IMG/VR virus record: IMGVR_UViG_3300050119_000417
Coordinates: 1-42,320 of that record
Reading direction: 5' to 3' (one strand)
DNA: 42,320 bases
Origin: a virus
Below, piece by piece: positions 40,598 through 42,320 of the stretch. The notes under the pieces were generated by a model. The model searched no databases. It had not been told where the DNA came from and was given only the letters and a program-made list of their open reading frames with translations. Position numbers and translations under genes: made by a program. Every line of letters starts with the position of its first letter. Position 1 is the stretch's first letter.

Positions 40598-41409
40598 CCA
40601 CCAACCCGCGCCGGAGGCGCAGCGTCCAAGTAATTAAGCAACCCCGTCCGTTTCGTACCAAGCCCGCCGTTTCCTGGCCCGGTGGCAAGTCCCGCCTGCT
40701 CGATGCCATCCTTCCCCTGATTCCCAAGCACGAATGTTATTGCGAACCTTTCGCCGGTGGGCTGGCGGTCCTGCTGGCCAAGCCCCGCTCGCAGAACGAG
40801 GTGATCAACGATGTCCATACCGACCTGGTCACCTTTTACCGGTGCGTCCGGTTTCACCGCGACGAGCTTTTAACCGAGCTGGAGTTTGTCCTTAATTCCC
40901 GGCAGGAGTTTCACGACTTCCGCGCCCAGCCCGGCCTGACCGATATCCAGCGCGCGGCCCGGTGGTACACGCGGAACAAGATTGGTTTTGGAGGGAGCGA
41001 CGACAGCTTCGGCGTGCGGGTGCAGTCGTCGGTCTCTTCTCGAGTGAACCGGATGGAGACGATCCGGCAGCTGAACCTGCGGCTCGACACGGTGACCATC
41101 GAGCATCTCGACTGGCAGCGGTGCATGGACCTTTACGACCGACCGGCGACGTTCTTCTTTCTCGATCCGCCCTACACGGATTGCAACGCCAAGACGTATG
41201 GCTCGTGGAAGGAATCGGACATCCTCTTCCTCCGGAAAAAGCTGGACCGGCTCCAGGGGAAATGGCTGCTGACCCTCAACGACTCGCCCGCGATTCGGTC
41301 GATCTTCCATGATTGCAAACTGACCGCGATCAGCCGCCCGCGCGGGATCGCCAACAAGACGGCGAAGGCTGCCGTCTATAAGGAGCTGATCATTGCGCCT
41401 ACTCCCTGA
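40585..41409 (+). CDS. DNA adenine N6-methyltransferase, Dam/D12 class
   Basis: 274 residues. Motif order of class D12: WPGGKSRLLDAILPLIP (PGGK 32-35, AdoMet loop), ECYCEPFAGGLAVLL (E54-G59), ND at the INDVHTDLV acidic turn, and FFLDPPYTDCNAKTYG with DPPY at 194-197. Methylates adenine, as Dam does at GATC, though the target here cannot be read from sequence. In Mu, DNA modification (Mom) protects phage DNA, and Dam controls mom, so an own methylase in this cargo block fits restriction evasion. Confidence 0.9.
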   Translation: MSALTTNPRRRRSVQVIKQPRPFRTKPAVSWPGGKSRLLDAILPLIPKHECYCEPFAGGLAVLLAKPRSQNEVINDVHTDLVTFYRCVRFHRDELLTELEFVLNSRQEFHDFRAQPGLTDIQRAARWYTRNKIGFGGSDDSFGVRVQSSVSSRVNRMETIRQLNLRLDTVTIEHLDWQRCMDLYDRPATFFFLDPPYTDCNAKTYGSWKESDILFLRKKLDRLQGKWLLTLNDSPAIRSIFHDCKLTAISRPRGIANKTAKAAVYKELIIAPTP

Positions 41410-41623
41410 TGGCATCGGGCACGTCGGGCAGCCAGGCCTTGGCTCCCCGTTTCTCGATGATGCGCCTGGCCGCGCGGACGACCATGGCGCGGAAGCCCAG
41501 GGGCGGAGGGATCAGTTCGAGCTTGTCGTGGAGGTCGAAGTGTCGGCCCTTGATGTTCCCGTGCGGGACACCGCAGGCGTCGAGCCATCGCTGGGCTTCC
41601 CTTTGTGCTTCTTCCCAACTCAT
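41399..41623 (-). CDS. Lone minus-strand gene in the early arm (unknown)
   Basis: 74 residues, MSWEEAQREAQRWLDACGVP, then HGNIKGRHFDLHDKLELIPP and VRAARRIIEKRGAKAWLPDV. The composition (amphipathic helices, no low complexity) is more protein-like than either plus-strand reading across the same bases. It ends 11 bases inside the methylase gene and is divergent from the gene at 41659. No family is recognised. Confidence 0.6.
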   Translation of the reverse strand: MSWEEAQREAQRWLDACGVPHGNIKGRHFDLHDKLELIPPPLGFRAMVVRAARRIIEKRGAKAWLPDVPDAIRE

Positions 41624-41658
41624 TCCGAGAGATTGGGCATCGCGGCGAAAGGGGCAAG

Positions 41659-42237
41659 ATGAAAGCGCCGGAGACTGTGATTGAGGAGCTGCTCGCCAAG
41701 ACCAGGAACATTCTTTATAAGGGGCTGCCGGACCGCGCCTGGTTCACCCAGCAGGTCCGCGTTAAATTTGCCCTCACGCTCCCCGCCAAATGGCTTGATG
41801 AGCGGAAGGTCGAACTGTCCGGAGAGAGGTACCAGGCCATCGTGGAGAGCATCCTGGATACGATTAAGGCCAATGGCCGTCGCGACCTGGGGGCTTTCCC
41901 CTGCGCTTATCTGCATTCGTGCGTCGAGTCGCACCTGCGGCATCACGGCGACGATTACTACACGGAAGGCAAGTCCCTCCGCAACACGATGGACCGCGTC
42001 CTGACTCACGCCGCTCGCGTTCGTCCTGTCGTCGCCATCTTCGCTCAAGTGCATGCCTCACTCGAAGTCGGGAAGAGGAAGGCCAAAATAAAGCCCGCTG
42101 CAGCCGGTTTGCAGCCCGACTTATTCGGCGGTGCAAAGCCGGATCAAATTGCGAAACTTCATGCGCCATCGGCCTCATCCGTTCCAAAATGCGAAACTCC
42201 ATCCCTGACTCCGGTGCGCCGTCCGCGCCGTTTGTAA
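41659..42237 (+). CDS. Last gene before the right end (unknown)
   Basis: 192 residues. MKAPETVIEELLAKTRNILY, WFTQQVRVKFALTLPAKWLD, ERYQAIVESILDTIKANGRR, AYLHSCVESHLRHHGDDYYT, then a Lys-rich KRKAKIKPAAAGLQPDLFGG end. The C-terminal codons overlap the two inner transposase-binding sites of the right end (42145-42168 and about 42184-42212). GAAAGGGGCAAG stands before the ATG. No family is recognised. Confidence 0.6.
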   Translation: MKAPETVIEELLAKTRNILYKGLPDRAWFTQQVRVKFALTLPAKWLDERKVELSGERYQAIVESILDTIKANGRRDLGAFPCAYLHSCVESHLRHHGDDYYTEGKSLRNTMDRVLTHAARVRPVVAIFAQVHASLEVGKRKAKIKPAAAGLQPDLFGGAKPDQIAKLHAPSASSVPKCETPSLTPVRRPRRL

Positions 42238-42320
42238 CCCCCGCAAATTCAGGATACTCCGGGGCTGGTTCAGGCTATTCGGCCTAATTCAGGATCGCGA
42301 AATTCGACTGCTCTGGGGCA
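42145..42320 (-). repeat. Prophage right (early-gene) end with three transposase-binding sites
   Basis: Sites read on the reverse strand: terminal site 42320 to about 42293 with TTTCGCGAT 18 bases in; second site with GAGTTTCGCATTTTG (core 42191-42197); third site 42168-42145 with GAAGTTTCGCAATTTG (core 42151-42157). Core gaps are about 105 and 40 bases. One isolated terminal site and a pair further in is the layout of the Mu L end (L1, then L2-L3), whereas the other end has contiguous sites like Mu R1-R2. Confidence 0.8.

Larger units (their letters stand above)
6060..42320. mobile_element. Complete Mu-like transposable prophage, 36,261 bp
   Basis: Ends are TG at 6060-6061 and CA at 42319-42320. 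When the right end is reversed, the two 27-base termini align without gaps, sharing TG, then AGC/GAGCAG-CGA-TTTCGCGAT positions, with the TTTCGCGAT core 18 bases in on both sides. Inside lie a MuA-type transposase, a MuB-type ATPase, Mu Gam, terminase, portal, capsid, protease, tail and lysis genes. Length is close to Mu (about 37 kb). All late genes are on the minus strand and nearly all early genes on the plus strand, diverging at about 29.1 kb. If transposition makes a 5-bp target duplication as in Mu, the left copy would be CAGGA at 6055-6059. The right flank lies outside the window. Confidence 0.9.

Overview
The window is bacterial DNA of high GC content. A short chromosomal flank (about 1-6059) is followed by what looks like a complete Mu-like transposable prophage (6060-42320, 36,261 bp). 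The flank holds the first two thirds of dnaN, a DUF2339 membrane protein, a degenerate M50-like membrane protein and a DegT/DnrJ/EryC1 aminotransferase. The host is a Gram-negative (lipoproteins, Sec signal peptides, spanin-like candidates). Gene style and several phage protein types suggest Verrucomicrobiota, but that is an impression, not a demonstration.

The prophage ends can be read to the base. The left end begins TG at 6060 and the right end finishes CA at 42320, the last base of the window. At both ends a TTTCGCGAT core lies exactly 18 bases inside the terminus, in inverted orientation. Further copies of the site (about GGCGCAnGAAGTTTCGCAATTTG) lie just inside: two in all on the left, three in all on the right. 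These are the expected transposase end-binding sites.

The prophage has two divergent arms meeting at about 29.1 kb. The minus-strand arm (29081 to 6164) reads, in transcription order: ribbon-helix-helix (RHH) regulator, GYF_2 membrane protein, a lysis block (holin-like proteins, lipoproteins, a double-psi beta-barrel endolysin candidate, a membrane coiled-coil protein), terminase, portal fused to a Mu F-type head protein, a small zinc protein, a Tad1/Acb2-like nucleotide-sponge candidate, S78 prohead protease, HK97-fold capsid, connector and completion proteins, tail tube, a secreted-type SGNH tail fibre, tape measure, tail hub and a last structural protein. No sheath or baseplate set is recognisable, so a siphovirus-like particle is most likely.

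The plus-strand arm (29168 to 42237) begins with a second RHH protein paralogous to the first, then small DNA-binding proteins, the MuA-type transposase, the MuB-type ATPase, a zinc-cluster protein, Mu Gam, many small genes coupled by 4-base ATGA overlaps, and a cargo block near the right end: a protein with a 56-triplet GGN tract, Gp37/Gp68 (DUF5131), a membrane-HD protein, DUF1643, a Dam-type methylase, one lone minus-strand gene and a last unknown gene. Compared with Mu, the transposition genes sit in the middle and point toward an end instead of starting at the left end.

The most interesting items are the flipped Mu architecture with exactly readable ends, a tail fibre with a Sec signal peptide, an octapeptide repeat shared by two tail proteins, the paired RHH switch with an operator-like dyad over the promoter, the Tad1/Acb2-like protein inside the head operon, and the uninterrupted 168-bp GGN tract.
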